Assembly (NCBI GenBank): GCA_002900995.3
Contig: CM035315.1
Span: 667,967 to 731,966 of the forward strand
Length of the DNA: 64,000 nucleotides
From: Ganoderma boninense
Lineage: Eukaryota; Basidiomycota; Agaricomycetes; Polyporales; Polyporaceae
Direction of reading: 5' to 3'
Below the pieces are notes generated by a model. That model had not been told where the DNA came from. It ran no database searches and saw only the letters and a program-made list of their open reading frames with translations. Position numbers and translations under genes: made by a program. Of this stretch, positions 1 to 12,533 are shown in pieces. Numbering within the stretch: the first letter of the stretch is position 1; each line of letters begins with the position of its first letter.

Positions 1-3000
1 GCTATTAGACGGCGGCCCATTGACATACCATAATGCAGAAACCTAGGCCACAAGGCCCGTGAGCGTTTCCACGAGAGACCTCGGAAAGTGTGTGGGACGT
101 ACCAAATACTTCAGGCTTAGTGGATCCCCCTTGGATCGTGGTGACCGGTAATAATGAAAGGCTTGTATGCAGGTGATACCATATATGCTGGATGCCAGCG
201 ATAAAAGTCGAGTCAATGCAGATATCCGGGGAGGGGGAATGCCAGTGCCACTCACATGGATGTAGCCACGACACCAAGATAGCCGATGCCTATAGCCTCG
301 AACCGATGTGAGGGGGAGAGGGAGGCTATTGCGTCAGGCATGGCCTTCGATGTCCAATGCGCGCGAGGGACCTGGGGGTGTGGGAGTGAAGATGCCGCGC
401 CGGACCTGAGTTTAATGCTTGCCTAAGAGGAGCGGGATCAAGCGATCTGAACTCTATAGCCACAGGAAGCCCGTCGTCTCGAAGGCAATCGTCCTGATGC
501 CTTTGTATTGCAGAAAAATGTTCGACAATCATACGTCACCGTCAAGGCAGGATACGTGGAAATGCTCCGATCCTTCAAGCCTTCAGCCTGCTGAACAATG
601 GTCAGTGACACAGCTCGGGCGCGGAAGTACCTAACGTTGTCCTTCAGCACTACTCGGCGCACTGTATCGTCTCTGTGGATAAGCCCCGGGGCGCTCCTGA
701 CTCGGAATCGGAGACGTAAGCATCACAAGGAGGAGCTTGCATGTAAGTTCAAGTCAGGCGTCGCAGTCGCTCTCCGGTCATGGTGGCCGCGAATTCATTG
801 CCCCCATGGGACGAAGCAGGCTTCGGGATACCCGGCGACCGTCACAAGTAGTGCACAATTGCGTCCCGGTGCGAAGCAGTATCGGGACAGTCCGGACCTG
901 AGACCCAAACTCAAACACAGCAGACCCGGAGGCGTTGTGGCGTTTAGAGTCCAATTCCACTCCACGTGGTCCCGCCACTGGCACTCATCGCGCCCGAAGT
1001 GCCACCCAGCTCTCCGGGTTACCAGATTCAAACTGCTAAGAGCTAACCGCCGGGGGAGGGTACATCACCCCTCGATTTGAGGGCACTCGTGTGCCTGATC
1101 TCGTTAGCGTCCGAGATACATAGACATACACACACGGAGAACACTTGCACAGCGGGAACACGTCTGAGCTTCCTCCGAGCCGGCAGCCATAGTTAAGGTT
1201 ACGAAGTACGGAAGCCATGCTCGCAGCACTACTTTGACGGATCCTGCCCTAGGACACGCTGGTACATCAGCATTCTTGAACCACATGCGCGCCGTCGCGC
1301 TAGGACCTGAAACCCGCCGACGATCACGAAGCCTTCCGCAGCACTTCTTCTTCCGCCACCAGCCCAGCTCGGCTCGGTCACACGATGTAAGCCCTGTCGA
1401 CGACCACCTTGCACTGCACCGCGCGACGTCAGAATCCAGTGCTGACTAGTACTGCTGCGCCAGTGCACGAATTGGGAAAACCAACCACTCACCACGATCT
1501 CTCTGTCAGCGTCCGAGTCGCTCCGTCACTCGCCGGGCCCGCATTCCACAGCCACTGAGGAGTCGCTCGTGCTGAGCGGGCAGGAGATCGCCTTGGGTTT
1601 AACTTTCGGGTCCGAGTCGTTGTTGATGCAGACGACGTTCGGTGGGCCGGAGCCGTCACGGATGAACTGTCGCGAGTTCAACCTGTGCAGAAGAGGCTCG
1701 GGTCAGCGTGAGGAGTCGAGGTCTCCCAGCAGCACGGCGGTGAATCAACAGGACACGGACGACGTCAGAAGCGCGTTGGCGTCGACTGCGGGGAGCGAAG
1801 GGTCTCGTCAGATTGATGCCGGTAGCTTTTACTTTTATTTGGACCGGGAAGCGAGGGGAGACGCACGCTTCGCGATGAGGAAGTTGAAGAAGAGCGGGTA
1901 GAATGTATCAGGGGAAGTGAGATACTGCGGGATGACGAAACATAACATAAGAAGAAAACGGTTGCTCCGTCAGAATCGGTGGCGACTCGGAAGGGGTTGA
2001 CAAAGACGAACACTCACGGTAATGAGATTGGCGGTTGCGATGAGGCTGAGAGGGTAAACAGGGTATTGAATGGGAAAAATCCGCGCGAGCAGAACCTAGA
2101 ACTGACGTAGAGAGCGTCCCCGTAGCGACCCTGAGCAGGATCAGCCTCGAAAGCATGTCTCCCAACCTACTTATCGACCAATGTCATGTTTATGTTTAGT
2201 AACGGGATCGCAGGCTAGTTGAGAGGCTCTCAATGGGGCGCTGGTGGTGTGGCGATACCATCGGACAACTCGATAACGGCCCGGTGTCAAGAAGTGTAGA
2301 AAGCACTGGGTTTGAGACCATCCCTAGGACTTAGCCGTCATTTACCACTGGGGTTTTTTAGTGGGTATTACCGGCGGGTTCACGCCGAAGGAGTCCCACA
2401 CTGCTTCCAGAGTACGGCTGCACCCGAGGGCTCTGGAAGTGTGCATAAGCGCATCTCCTCCCTTGGTCTGATGCTCGAAATTTGCGGGGTTTAAATACCT
2501 TGTAACATGGTAGCTTAGATCGGGAAAAATACCTGATACAAGCCCATGTAAATCACAAAGCGTGCTGGCCAGTTCCGCTGGTGCGAACTGCACCACAAGC
2601 CCTGATGGGACCACTGCGGTTCACGGCGAGAAACGCTCCACCAAAAAATAGAGAGGCTCTCAAGGCGGAATTACATCCGCAATCCGTTCCGACGTCCGCG
2701 CCGCAGATAGTAGGCCATGCTAACTGTTATCAACAGGTCACAGGTAACCTCGAGGGCCAACCCCGAGACTCAGAAGGGCTGCGGCTGAGCATGTCAGCAG
2801 CTAGAGCTGTATTTTGGGCGGCGGGTTGACGAGAGTGATAGCGAGCTAACCTTGAGCCACACTTCCATGGCGACGAGGTCGGCACTGAGGCCACAGAAGC
2901 TGATATGCTCGCTTGAGCTGATGGAATCTGGGGAGGGGTGAAAAACGTACGAGCGAATGGGATAGTCTGGAAACAACGGCACCAAGACGGCAGTAAGTTC

Positions 3001-4869
3001 ATGATGGCCTAGATTTAATGACTGCGCACGGACACAAGTCCATGACTGTCGTAGAGAAGTCAGCGCAGTAATCGACAGGTTGTGTCGAAGGTGATTACAC
3101 ACACACCAAAGCGGACGGCGTTTACGATCACCTGAACAGCGCAGACAAGGTGAGTGCAGCATCATCACTAAGTGTGGAGAAACAGCCGACGCACCCCAGC
3201 TGTCGTTAAGTACACGTTCCCGCTCACTATTCAAGTGGAACATCAGCGTTTTCCTCGATGAGAGAAGCGGATGATAACGCACATCTCCAGATGCGCATCA
3301 TGAAGAACCTTCGCATACAGTGTCAATATATGCATGTGCTGGGCAGTCCGATGGGACCCTCACATTTTGACCAGACAGGATATGCATGTCTGCACCGCTC
3401 GGGTGGGCCACATAATCACGCAGCGAAGGCATGCTTGAAACGCTGAACCGTCTAAGTTCTGTCAGTTCTGGGTTAAAGCTCACAGCCGTGGTGAACGGAA
3501 CATTGACAACGCCGTCCAAGGCATGTTCTGGACTCTCTATAGCCAAATGACCGTGAGGGTGCCTGACCTGGAAAAGAGAGTTCAGCGAGCACTGAGCTTT
3601 GGGGGAACGAGGGGGAACGAGTCCGAAGTTGGAACCAACCTAGGAAATACAAAGTTAGGACAGTGGCAGCAACAAGGGTGTACGCGATGTTTTAGCTACC
3701 TCGCAAGTGAGTAGGCACAAACAGATGCGACCTCTTATACGACACTCAGAGAAAATGTATCGCGAGCACATTGTGATCACGGCAGAACACGCAGTTGCCA
3801 GCAAACTCGGCGGGAGGCGCGCATTGTGGTGCTGGAGCGCCCATTCGTCATCCCGGTCCGTGTCCCGGTCCGCCGGCGTCCCCCAAATTGCGCCGCACCC
3901 GTCTTCAGACTTTAACCAACAACTTGAACGTATTTGCCGCATGCTTCTCCAACCCCCTCCTCCTGCGCTGTTATTCTTCTTGCATCGTGTCCTCGACGCA
4001 ATTGGACTCCAGATCATAAATGGTGAGTGCATCACCGATTATCGATGCTGCAGAGGGTGAGGCCAGTGAGTCACCAAGAGTCCGAGAGGAACTGGCCACT
4101 AGGAGTATCGCTGACCAGGTCGCGACGGCGTTGTGTTGCTCTTTCGCATTCTATCTCGGACTGCGAAGGGGCCAGAGAACTCACATATCAGTTTTAATTC
4201 CTTCTGGATGAGCTATGTGGCTCAACACTGCGGGACACCTTGCAAAACGCAAATTTGGTGTGTCTTTTCCTTGAATCACTGAATGCGAGGAACGTATCCA
4301 TCTACGCTGGTGCTGCTTCCCGAGTCACTGAATAGATATGCATATCTTCGGGTTGACACGTCTATCGTGTACGAGATGCATCGTCTCAATCGCTGGCGAT
4401 GTTCACCTTTACTTCTGGCGTCCCCGAGCTTCATCTGTCCTCGCATTTCCCCTCGTACCCGTTATTATTGCTGCGTAAACAGCAGGCAGAATCCAAACAA
4501 CTGCATAAAGGTAAGTCTCTTCGCTCATTGTATCTCTTTGGCGCTTTCTCTCCCCGCTCGCTCCAAATCGACGGTCCCAACTCGATGGTCCCAGCGTCAA
4601 CTCTGGAGCAGGTGACAACCACGCCATATTCGAGGGAGCAAACCCACGATCTGAGCTGATGCCCTATCGATTGCTTGTCTATATGGATCCTATGCTATTG
4701 TGATGCGGCACAGACATGAGAAGAAGCGAATGGAACGCATTCGCTATGAACCCTCGTATCTTGGCCCCAACACGCTTCAAGTTCCAGACGCCATCGACCT
4801 CGTCGGCGTCCCCAGCCTATGAAAGGTCATCAGATATCGACCGGTCCTTGCCCCGGACGCACGAGCGGA
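1..4869. other. Gene-poor stretch, nothing recognised
   Basis: No reading frame longer than about 160 codons and no family motif was seen on either strand. Short frames overlap on both strands and do not chain through plausible GT-AG introns into a recognisable protein. A short direct duplication of GGGGGAACGA lies near 3600-3620. The stretch may be intergenic or decayed repeat DNA, but no terminal repeats or target-site duplications were found by eye. Confidence 0.4.
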
Positions 4870-5560
4870 TCAAGGAGACCATCTTCTGAGGCAGAGAGGC
4901 CCTTGAACTTTACCAGTTTGATATGCCCTGTATGCGGTGCAATGGCGAGGCCAGTCTTCGCGCCGCCCGGTAGGCGTGGCCGCGCACACTCCGTCAGCGC
5001 ACAACCCCATATGTGCGTCAGATTTCTGCAATAGAGAGGTCAGTACAGATCTACAAGAATACTCACCTGCGATACCGGAAGGGCGCATGCACAGCTCGGA
5101 TAGATCTCATCCGGTGGCTCGTCGAGGTGTGGCGCATGGGGACCCACTGCAAGCCAGCCGTGGTGCGCGCTGAGGCAGTCATGGACGGTGCGCATCATGG
5201 CCCCCTACACGAAGACGTTTCCATGTCGAAGCTGTGGTGGATCTATGCACAGATCGCAGATGCTGAGAGAGGGGAAGGAAAATGGAGGGACGAAAGGCTA
5301 GAGAAGACGAAGGAAACTCACGAAGACGGGCATGCGGCAGACATCGATGGGGCACAAACTGCATGCGCATGTGAGTCTCGCGCGAGTGTTCGCGGGGGAA
5401 GGAGGACGACGGCACAAGTCAGAGATCAGCTGGATCAGATATGGGGTCTCGAATACGTTTGACGTCGTGTCGAAAACTTCGCATAGCCAGGGCTCGGTAT
5501 ATGTGTAGTCGAGAACCATCTGCATGGGGCGGCGGAGCGAAGGGATCCGAAGTGGGTAGG
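4870..5560 (-). pseudogene. Decayed MYND-finger gene copy
   Basis: Reading the minus strand gives pieces of the same protein encoded at 19995-21111, in the same order but in different frames. The piece PWLCE, where the intact copy has PWLCEFC, is at about 5470-5520. SRETHM and QFVP, followed by DVCRMPVFVS, lie at about 5300-5400. REDWPRHCTAYR lies near 4900-4970, where the intact copy has REDWPRHRTACR. Similarity also continues through former intron sequence, for example the AATCTGACGCACATATG tract, so this looks like a DNA-level duplication and not a processed copy. Zinc-ligand cysteines are lost (CEFCG became CEVFD; TACR became TAYR) and no continuous frame survives. The N-terminal third could not be located with confidence. 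It is opposite in orientation to the 20-kb copy. Confidence 0.65.
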
Positions 5561-6382
5561 CAGAGCCGCGTAAGGTAAACTAGTACCACATACCTGCATG
5601 CCACAGCCTGAGAAGGAAGAAATCCGGAATATCCTGTTAGAAAGTAAGTGCAAGATGTCGCCGGGCGAACCAGACGATGACCAGACGCAGCCTTTCTCCC
5701 ATCGGGAGGGGCTCTCTGGATCTTCCAACACTCCGAAGAGCAACAACATGACGGAATGCCAATGAACGCAGGTCGATGCTCTCGCTCAGAGGGTTCCGGA
5801 TCCGGTTCGTCCAGTATCTGCTGGCACATGCTGATCTCATGTGCCGGAAGGACGGCGTCCCGAAGACATAAACTACGTATACATCACTGCACAACTTCAC
5901 TGGAGACGCAGATCTTCCAAGGACTCATGGCGAGGTGCAATGCACGAGCACCCCGCTTCCCCTCCCGTCTCATCACGCATCCCTATCTAGTCTCGCAATC
6001 GCATCGGATCCACGCACACACACAAGCTATCGGAAACAAAACATCACAACTTGGGGCTCGCGAGCTGTGCGCGTGCCTCCATCGTACCTCACACACGCAC
6101 ACACACACAACCGCCAGGGGCGTTCGATAACACAAGGATCCACACCAACATGGTGTGTAAGTATGTCCCTCCGGACGCAGCCCCGCGCTGGCTCAAAGCG
6201 CGAGCAGGCTCCAGTAAGTAAGTATAGTTGTACAACAGCAGAACAGCCAAACACGCTACCGATACAACTGCATCCAAACAACGCGTCCACCCCGAATGAT
6301 CCAGATCCATGCAATGCAATGCGAGTGACCAGCGCCCCGAGCCCCGCCCAACGCGCGGTCAAGCAAGTACCGCCGTGCACCG

Positions 6383-7174
6383 TCAAGGGTGGTACTTGAC
6401 GAACGGCCGGAACTCCTCGTTGAAGATGCTCTCCTGCGTCACCCGCCCCACCTCCCGCAGCTCCGGCAGCAGGTCCGCGACCCCGACCGTCGCCGTCGCT
6501 GTCGCCCGCCCCCGCGCGCGCACGGGCAGGCTTTGGAGGTCCTCGCGGAGCATCTTGAACGGGCGGAGGAGCTCGAGGAGCTCGAGCACGTAGTCGCGCG
6601 ACGACCAGCGCGCGTGCGTCGGCGCGGGCGGGTGGCTCTGCAGGTACTCCGTGAGCTTGCCCACGTCCGCCGCGCGCACCGCGCCGACCTGCACGCCCCC
6701 GAGACAGAGCGTGCGCACCGTCGCGCACACGTCGTACAGCGACGCCGGCGCGTGCCGCGCGTACCACTGCGTGTCGTATTCCTGCTCGTGCTCGCCCTCC
6801 GCGTCCGCCTCGCGCGTGCGTGTCTCGTGTGCCCCGCTCTCGCCGTGCCCGGTCGCGTCACACATCGTCCTTGTATTCGTATTCGTGTTCGTGTTGGCGG
6901 GGTCGTGCAGCGTCGTGCGCAGCGCCGCGACGGAGACAGAGAGCGAGGCGGACGCAGAGGGGCGCGGCTTGGCCCTAGACGAGCGGGCGCGACGGCGGCG
7001 GCGCTGGGCGTACGCCTGGAAGGACGGGCCGGAGAGCGTCGCGCGGTCGGTGATGACGACGAGCGCCCAGTGCAGGTCCTCCTCGTGCCCGACGCCGCGG
7101 TACTCGTCCTTGTACTGCGCGACGACGATCGGGCACGTCCGCGGGCCGGCGAGGCGCTTCAGCAGCGCGGGCAT
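6383..7174 (-). CDS. Uncharacterised basidiomycete protein
   Basis: An uninterrupted 263-residue frame. Near residues 15-45 it has a motif region (IVVAQYKDEYRG, then GHEEDLHWALVVITD) that resembles a family of unknown function I recall from agaricomycete genomes, probably globular and cytosolic. A low-complexity basic and Ser/Ala-rich stretch (about 55-120) follows. A conserved-looking C-terminal half contains CLGGVQVGAV, RDYVLELLELL and a terminal KYHP. No signal peptide or membrane segment is visible. The frame is also open upstream of the chosen ATG back to an AG at the end of a pyrimidine-rich tract, so this may be the last exon of a longer gene that includes the frame at 7434-7904. The long plus-strand frame over the same bases is a GC-rich shadow. 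Confidence 0.55.
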   Translation of the reverse strand: MPALLKRLAGPRTCPIVVAQYKDEYRGVGHEEDLHWALVVITDRATLSGPSFQAYAQRRRRRARSSRAKPRPSASASLSVSVAALRTTLHDPANTNTNTNTRTMCDATGHGESGAHETRTREADAEGEHEQEYDTQWYARHAPASLYDVCATVRTLCLGGVQVGAVRAADVGKLTEYLQSHPPAPTHARWSSRDYVLELLELLRPFKMLREDLQSLPVRARGRATATATVGVADLLPELREVGRVTQESIFNEEFRPFVKYHP

Positions 7175-7349
7175 CGTGAGAGCGGGGCGCCTGGAGTGCG
7201 GCTTGGGCTGGGGATGTGGGTTCTGCTTCTGTGGCTGGTGGTTCGGGTTCTGCGTGGGGCGCGTGTCAGGACGCGGGGACTGAGGACTCGGAATTCAGAA
7301 CTTAGAACTCAGGACGCGGGATCTCGGCCGTCGCGGGAACGGATCGGGC

Positions 7350-7426
7350 GAAGGGAAGGAAGAGGCAGAGGAAGAGAAGAGGCAGAGGAATAGGAATAGG
7401 AAGAGGAATAGGAGTAGGAAGAGGAC
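7350..7426. repeat. Polypurine AGG/GAA tract
   Basis: A run of AGGAAGAGG, AGGAATAGG and related imperfect units on the plus strand, almost free of pyrimidines. On the minus strand it would form a very pyrimidine-rich intron between the two frames described on either side of it. Confidence 0.8.
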
Positions 7427-7825
7427 GTACGGGGGCTTTCGCCTGCGCCTGCGGCAGGGTCTTGTCGTAAGGGGCGGCCCGCGCGCGGGCTTTGTGCTTG
7501 GCGCGCTCGCGGTCGAGCTGCACGCGCACGGAGAGCGGCAGGAGGAAGGGCGGGATGTCCGCGTAGGTGTCGACGTCCGGGTGGGCGGGTGCGCGTCCGG
7601 AGCGGGCGCGGGCGAGGATGCTGCGGCTGGTGGGGGTGGTCTGGTGCGCGGGTCTTGCGGGTCGGACTCGCTTGATATAAGGCGAGCACTCGTGGCTCGT
7701 GCTTTGTCCAGCCAGCGCGGGAGGGGAGGCATGCTGTGTGGCAGAGGGGCGGCAGGCGTGCGGCTGGTCAAAGACAAGGGATTCAAACAAAGGGGAGACA
7801 AGGGATGAAAGGCGTGCGGTAGCGG

Positions 7826-7856
7826 GGGTGGTGGTGGTGGTGGTGGTGGTGGTGGT
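7826..7856. repeat. (GGT)n trinucleotide microsatellite
   Basis: About ten consecutive GGT units on the plus strand. On the minus strand they read as a poly-threonine run in the frame at 7302-7904. Confidence 0.9.
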
Positions 7857-7904
7857 CGAGTTAAATGGCTGCAGCCAGAAGTACAATGACGTCCGTTGAG
7901 CCAC

Positions 7905-8975
7905 GCAAGCGACGACGGAGGTTTTGCCCGCCTGCAGTTATACGAGACAGCCGATCACAGATCAACAACGGTGCTCTGGCACGAGCAGCACCAAGAATGA
8001 CGCGGCGGATGATGCGAAGGGCAGACGCAGCAACGCCGGCACGAACACACACACGGGAGGGGTTTCGGCGAGATCGAGAAGAGAGGCAGGTGGTTTATAT
8101 GTCCTTGCGGCGGCCACGGTCCTGCTCCGTCGACCCAAGGCTCAGGAACCCCGCGGAAGGCGCCCAGGAAGCAAGCGAGACAAACGCCGCTTTGGCTGGG
8201 CTAGCGCGGGCGCCTCCAGCCCACGAGGACCAACGGAACCGCGAGGCGGGAGCAAGCCGAGACGATCGCGGGTTTGGCAAGAGCTCTGTCGACGCGGGTG
8301 AAGGAAGGAACGGACTGCGAAACGAGGCTCCCCGCGCGTGCTGTTTGTTCTTGCGAGGTGGCCTGCCCGCGGTCCCGCGTGGGCCTCCAGGCTGGACACC
8401 ACGATGCTGTGTGGGCGGCTGCGAAACACGCGATAGCCTCATGTTGTTCCTTGCCCAGAGCGTATTTGGACGGCTGGGGGACCTTGGTGGGCCTTGTTGG
8501 GTGCGCGGAGAAGGGAGTGCTAATTGGCAATGCAGGTGTATTTGGGCCAAGAGATGCACTATGAACATATGGAGGGTAGGATGAGGATGATGGGGACCCA
8601 GTTGCCCGTTGTGGGAGATAGGTGTGGGACTCCGAGGAAGACGAAAGGCTTGCTGTACACCTCTCCTCTCGCGCTCTCGCCGAAGCCGTGACGCCACTCC
8701 GCTACTCCGTCGATGGCCGCGGGCGGTCGATTCGGAGTTAGATGGTGCGTAGCGGCGCGGGTCGAACGCTGAATGCACTGAATGGTCAGATCCTCTGATC
8801 CTCGTCATCCGCTCATCGCTCATCATCCATCGCTCATCCTCTGCTATCGATACAACCCGGTCCCCATCGGCCATTGGGATATCGGGCAGCTGAGTGAGAT
8901 GCGCGGTTCCATCTTGGTCCTTAGTGCTCGCAGAACCCCGGTTCGCCCGCTGACGTCTCCACCTCCGTCCGGAGC
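7905..8975. other. Intergenic, nothing recognised
   Basis: Between the 6-8 kb minus-strand frames and the end of the RCE1 gene. Frames on both strands are long only because of high GC content and show no family motifs. It should hold the 3' end of RCE1 and the promoter of the upstream minus-strand gene. Confidence 0.5.
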
Positions 8976-11022
8976 TCAGAATCGCCCGGGCTGTCCTATC
9001 GCTGGCCAGAATAGACTGTCGTCCGCCTGGGTCCACGCGCGCATGGTGTACACATACCCCGCGATCCCGAGCAGATACGCGATTTGGATAGCTGTGGTGT
9101 GTCGGCGCGAGCCACAGAAGCCCAGAAGGCGCGAGGAAGCAAACAAACGCACAGACACGCACACACCGATCGGGCTCCGTCAGCGGAAATTGATGGATAT
9201 GGGATGCTGGGAGACGCTCACCGCGGCGCCGCTTCGGGAACATCCTTACGTGAAGACCGTATTGCGGCAGGCCCATGATATTGCAGAATATGTGGGATAC
9301 TGTTGGTGGCAGGAGGGAGCCCGTCCGGAGGAACAGGTACGCGCAGTGGAAGCCAAAGAGGCTGGTGTACACGAGCTGAGATACTGGCCACGGTTAAACA
9401 ATTAGTTGCTTCCCCTGGCCATGAGCGACGGGCGGGAGACTGACATGTTTGCAGGGTGGCGATCCGAAGAGCGGAGGTTGTACGTCCGTATCGGTTGTAA
9501 GTGTCCCAGGCGTGGTGGAGGTGAGCTTGTGGTGGAATGAACATGTGAGCGAACATAGCCACGAAGATTCCCGTGAGACCAGCGAGAAGGTGGACTGACT
9601 TACCAACTCCAAACGCCAACGGAGAGAGGAAGATCATCTTCTTGCGGGAGACACCAGCCATATGATAGACTGCGAGGAAACAAGCCCTGAAGACGACCTC
9701 TTCAGTGATTGGACCCTGCCAGAAACGTTGTGTGGTCAGCCTCGAGTGGCCCGAGGGGACGAGATAAGATGGAGATGCACCAAGATGTAGTTCCGTAACC
9801 CGACCCAGGAAACGAAGGTTGGAAGGAGGTTGCGGGTGAAACTCCATCTTCGTTGGAAGGGAAGTATCTCCCAGAGATAGTCAGCGAAGAGAGGGCCGAG
9901 GTATAGGACAGGTGCGATTAGGCATGGTAGGATAATGTAGAAGGAATTATTCCGCGTGATGTCAAGGGTGATGCCGAGGCGTGCAAGCGTCGATTCAATG
10001 ACGACAGACGAGTGTTTACTCTTCTGAAACGAAACTAGTCAGTCCTTGTCTCGTTCGAAGGCAATACTCAATAAATGGGGCGAGGGCGATCAGGAAGTTC
10101 ATACAGAAATTCCAGTGCCGGTAAGCGATGGTAACCTTAATGTCTATGCTGTTCGTTTTCTACCTGGGGAGAGGCAAACCCAGAAGAACGAGTCGACCTG
10201 ATTGTCGTCGGCCATACGACCAGTGAAGTATTGCCAAACGAGTGAAGGGGCAAAACAATTGTATTATCCTAAGACTAGTACGCGCAACAAGGCTGCATCG
10301 GTTCCCCTGGAGCGGCGCAAGTGAAGACAAACTGGAGGCCTTGAGTGGTACGCGCGACCTGTTATATGCGCGTCTCCACTGGGGCTCGTGGCCAAACCTT
10401 CGAACTTGTGTAGCTGAACAGTGCGTGCAATGCGGTTCGCGCGCATACAACACGCCGCACATACCAGCATCCACGACTCTGGTGGACACGGAGAATTCGA
10501 GAAGGTGTCCGGGGTGATCACCCCTCCGTACTCTCGCATATGCGATGCCCACCTGAAGCCCACCCTCCGGCTTGGCTGGATCTCGCGGCGCCCAATGTCT
10601 ATCAGGGTACCTCGCGTTCCCTAGTGTCCGAAAACACCGCCTCGAATACAGATGCGATCGTCCTCGACGACACCATGTTGCCATGACACAGCAGAAAGAC
10701 AGCTAGTTAGACAGCATGCACATACCTCAGCTTCAGGAATAACACTCCCCACCAGCCAGTACACAGCAAGCACGCTCCCTACCGTGCTCATCGTGGCCGC
10801 GAACAGCCTGGCCCGTATGACGCCCGGATCATTCCTCCATCGTTCATCGGCCTGCTTCGCCCTCTCTTCTCCGTCGCGGGCATTGAGGGACACACCATCT
10901 TTGAATGAGAGACGGGCGTTCTTTGAGACGTATAGGGAGCCGACGTAGGAGAAGGTGAAGAAGGCGGCGAACGCATGGGCGGTTGACAGCGAGATGGGAG
11001 GAGCAGGGAAGACGAGTGGCAT
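8976..11022 (-). CDS. RCE1: CAAX prenyl protease 2 (RCE1)
   Basis: Type II CAAX endoprotease of the ER membrane that removes the last three residues from prenylated CAAX proteins such as Ras and a-factor. Modelled exons: 11022-10726, 10023-9781, 9715-9604, 9525-9445, 9383-9222 and 9091-8976. All phases close, giving 336 residues, close to the usual size for fungal Rce1. The three family motifs are intact and in order: EEVVFR (E-E-x3-R), FGVAH (F-x3-H) and HIFCN (H-x3-N). Hydrophobic segments surround them (for example YIILPCLIAPVLYLGPLFADY). The start at 11022 gives a hydrophobic N-terminus; an in-frame ATG at 11085 is the alternative. Intron 1 is 702 nt while the other four are 61-130 nt. 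The gene is transcribed divergently from the DUF6593-like gene. Confidence 0.9.
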
Positions 11023-11454
11023 CCTTGCCACCGGCAGGCAGTAGTGCGTGGGACTGGTGAATGGGGTGCTGGGTCCTTCGATCAAGTCCGACGGTTCTTG
11101 TAGGAGAGTATGGAGGGTATAGGGTTGGGTATTGCGCTATGTATGCGGTCGCCGGGCCTGGCTTGAACAATGGAAATTTGAAGTCAGAGAACAAAAGGGC
11201 AGTTCCAAGACAGACAACCAGAATAGCCAGGCCAAAGAAATAGCAGAATAACGCAGCAGCCAGATATCCTCTCCAGGAGACCCAAAGGAATGTCGGAGCT
11301 CGGCCGAGCTCGTCGTCACGGTCGTGGAGGGCAGCGACAGAGTGCGCTTCCGGCGTCTTCCCGAGCACCGCACATGTTTGCCTCCATCCACGATGGCGCC
11401 GAGCTGCGAGATTGTTCGACAACCCATTTCTCCTGATTCCCTTGACCTTGCATC

Positions 11455-12533
11455 ATGATCATAGCTCTTTCAGAGTCAGGTACGTACTTGGTGTTCGACA
11501 TGCAGCTATCGACGATGTGTACCTTGGACTGACGGTGGCAAGCAGATCCATTTACGGACGACCATCATGCAGATCCACCGTCTTCCGTCGAAAGTTTGCT
11601 TCCAGAGTACGCTCGCATGATACTGCCATGCGTTTTGAGCACACTAACATTCCTCGGACATATATAGCTACACGGCGGAGGCGCATATCCCGCCACCATC
11701 GCTTCCTCCGAAGTACGCCCACCAATAAGTAGACCGGTTGCGAGCTGCGGCATGCTGACCGGAACCAAGCTACAACCTCATTGAGAGGCCGACTGCACCA
11801 CGGATATACACCTTCTCCTCGTGGAATCGCAATTCCATGTTCCTGCTGCCGGCTCGGGACGTCGATCGCGCGCGCACGCCGATCTACAACATTTCGGTCG
11901 GGCTCAATCTGGATCCCTTCGTGCCGCTATCGTACATCACCACCGTCCGGCGCGGAGTGGATGAGCAGGGAGAGGTAGTCGGCGAGTTCGAGTAAGTGGC
12001 AATTCTGGAGCTTCGCTCTTAGCATCGTTCCCCAACCTCGGGCTCCACCAGGCTGGCTGTCATGCACAGTCGTGCAATCTTGAAGATGGGCACGCACTCC
12101 ACACGCATGTCAAACGTGCTGAAGAAAGACGACCACTCTTCGGTACGTGCTACTCTGCTGTCCCAATATCCCGATAACGGACCCCAGCTGTCCGGCTGAA
12201 GCGCAAATTCCTCTGGACGTACGGAGACGTCGAGCTGCGCTGGGACTGCCGCACCACCTTGGAAGATGGCTCCCCAATGTGTATTGTGCGGGCTTCCATT
12301 CATTTTCTACCTGTATTGCATTAATGCCATGCTTTCTCCCCTCTCTCCTTGGATATCCACAGTGCACAGACAGAGGGTCGCACCAAGTGGCTTCGTTCGT
12401 CCCCCCACCACTAGAGGCGTCTCCACCGCTTCCAGCAGCAACGCTGACAGTATTTCCGGACGGACACGAGCTGTTGGACCATATATTGATGTCGGCTCTA
12501 GTTGTAGAACGCAAAATCTCCCTTTCGTTCTGA
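11455..12533 (+). CDS. DUF6593-like protein
   Basis: A seven-exon model: 11455-11479, 11546-11606, 11668-11712, 11770-11991, 12052-12146, 12188-12280 and 12370-12533, giving 234 residues with closed phases. The core carries the signature I associate with the basidiomycete family DUF6593: PIYNISVGLN, YITTVRRGVDEQGEVVGEFE, then FLWTYGDVELRWDC, and a C-terminal TVFPDGHELLDHILMSALVV. Function is unknown; these proteins are usually small, soluble and multicopy. The N-terminus is a proline/acidic linker without a signal peptide. Two junctions are less sure: the donor at 12147 is weak (GTGCTA) and the last exon uses the second of two nearby AGs. The first coding exon is only 25 nt. Confidence 0.7.

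Larger units (their letters stand above)
7302..7904 (-). other. Possible upstream exon, coding status unsure
   Basis: On the minus strand the piece DVDTYADIPPFLLPLSVRV, followed by QLDRERAKHKARARAAPYDK (roughly 7440-7580), looks like real protein and stops at a consensus GTACGT donor near 7434. The tract after it (about 7250-7430) looks like an intron made of CT-rich repeats. An AG just upstream of the 6383-7174 frame would join the two in phase. The N-terminus is not clear: a second frame offers an ATG start (MPPLPRWLDKARATSARLI) but would need one frame change. It could instead be a separate small gene or non-coding. Confidence 0.3.

Noticed and set aside
6389..7393. 334-codon plus-strand frame
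   Set aside because: Arg/Ala/Val-rich antisense shadow of the minus-strand gene; no motifs.
8095..9372. 425-codon minus-strand frame
   Set aside because: It contains one RCE1 exon (9222-9383) but the rest is read-through of an RCE1 intron and downstream GC-rich sequence. The spliced RCE1 model explains the conserved part.
11137..11427. Minus-strand frame with a membrane-like hydrophobic stretch (YLAAALFCYFFGLAILVVCL)
   Set aside because: It sits in the promoter space between RCE1 and the DUF6593-like gene, does not splice in phase to either and shows no conserved flanks. It could be chance.
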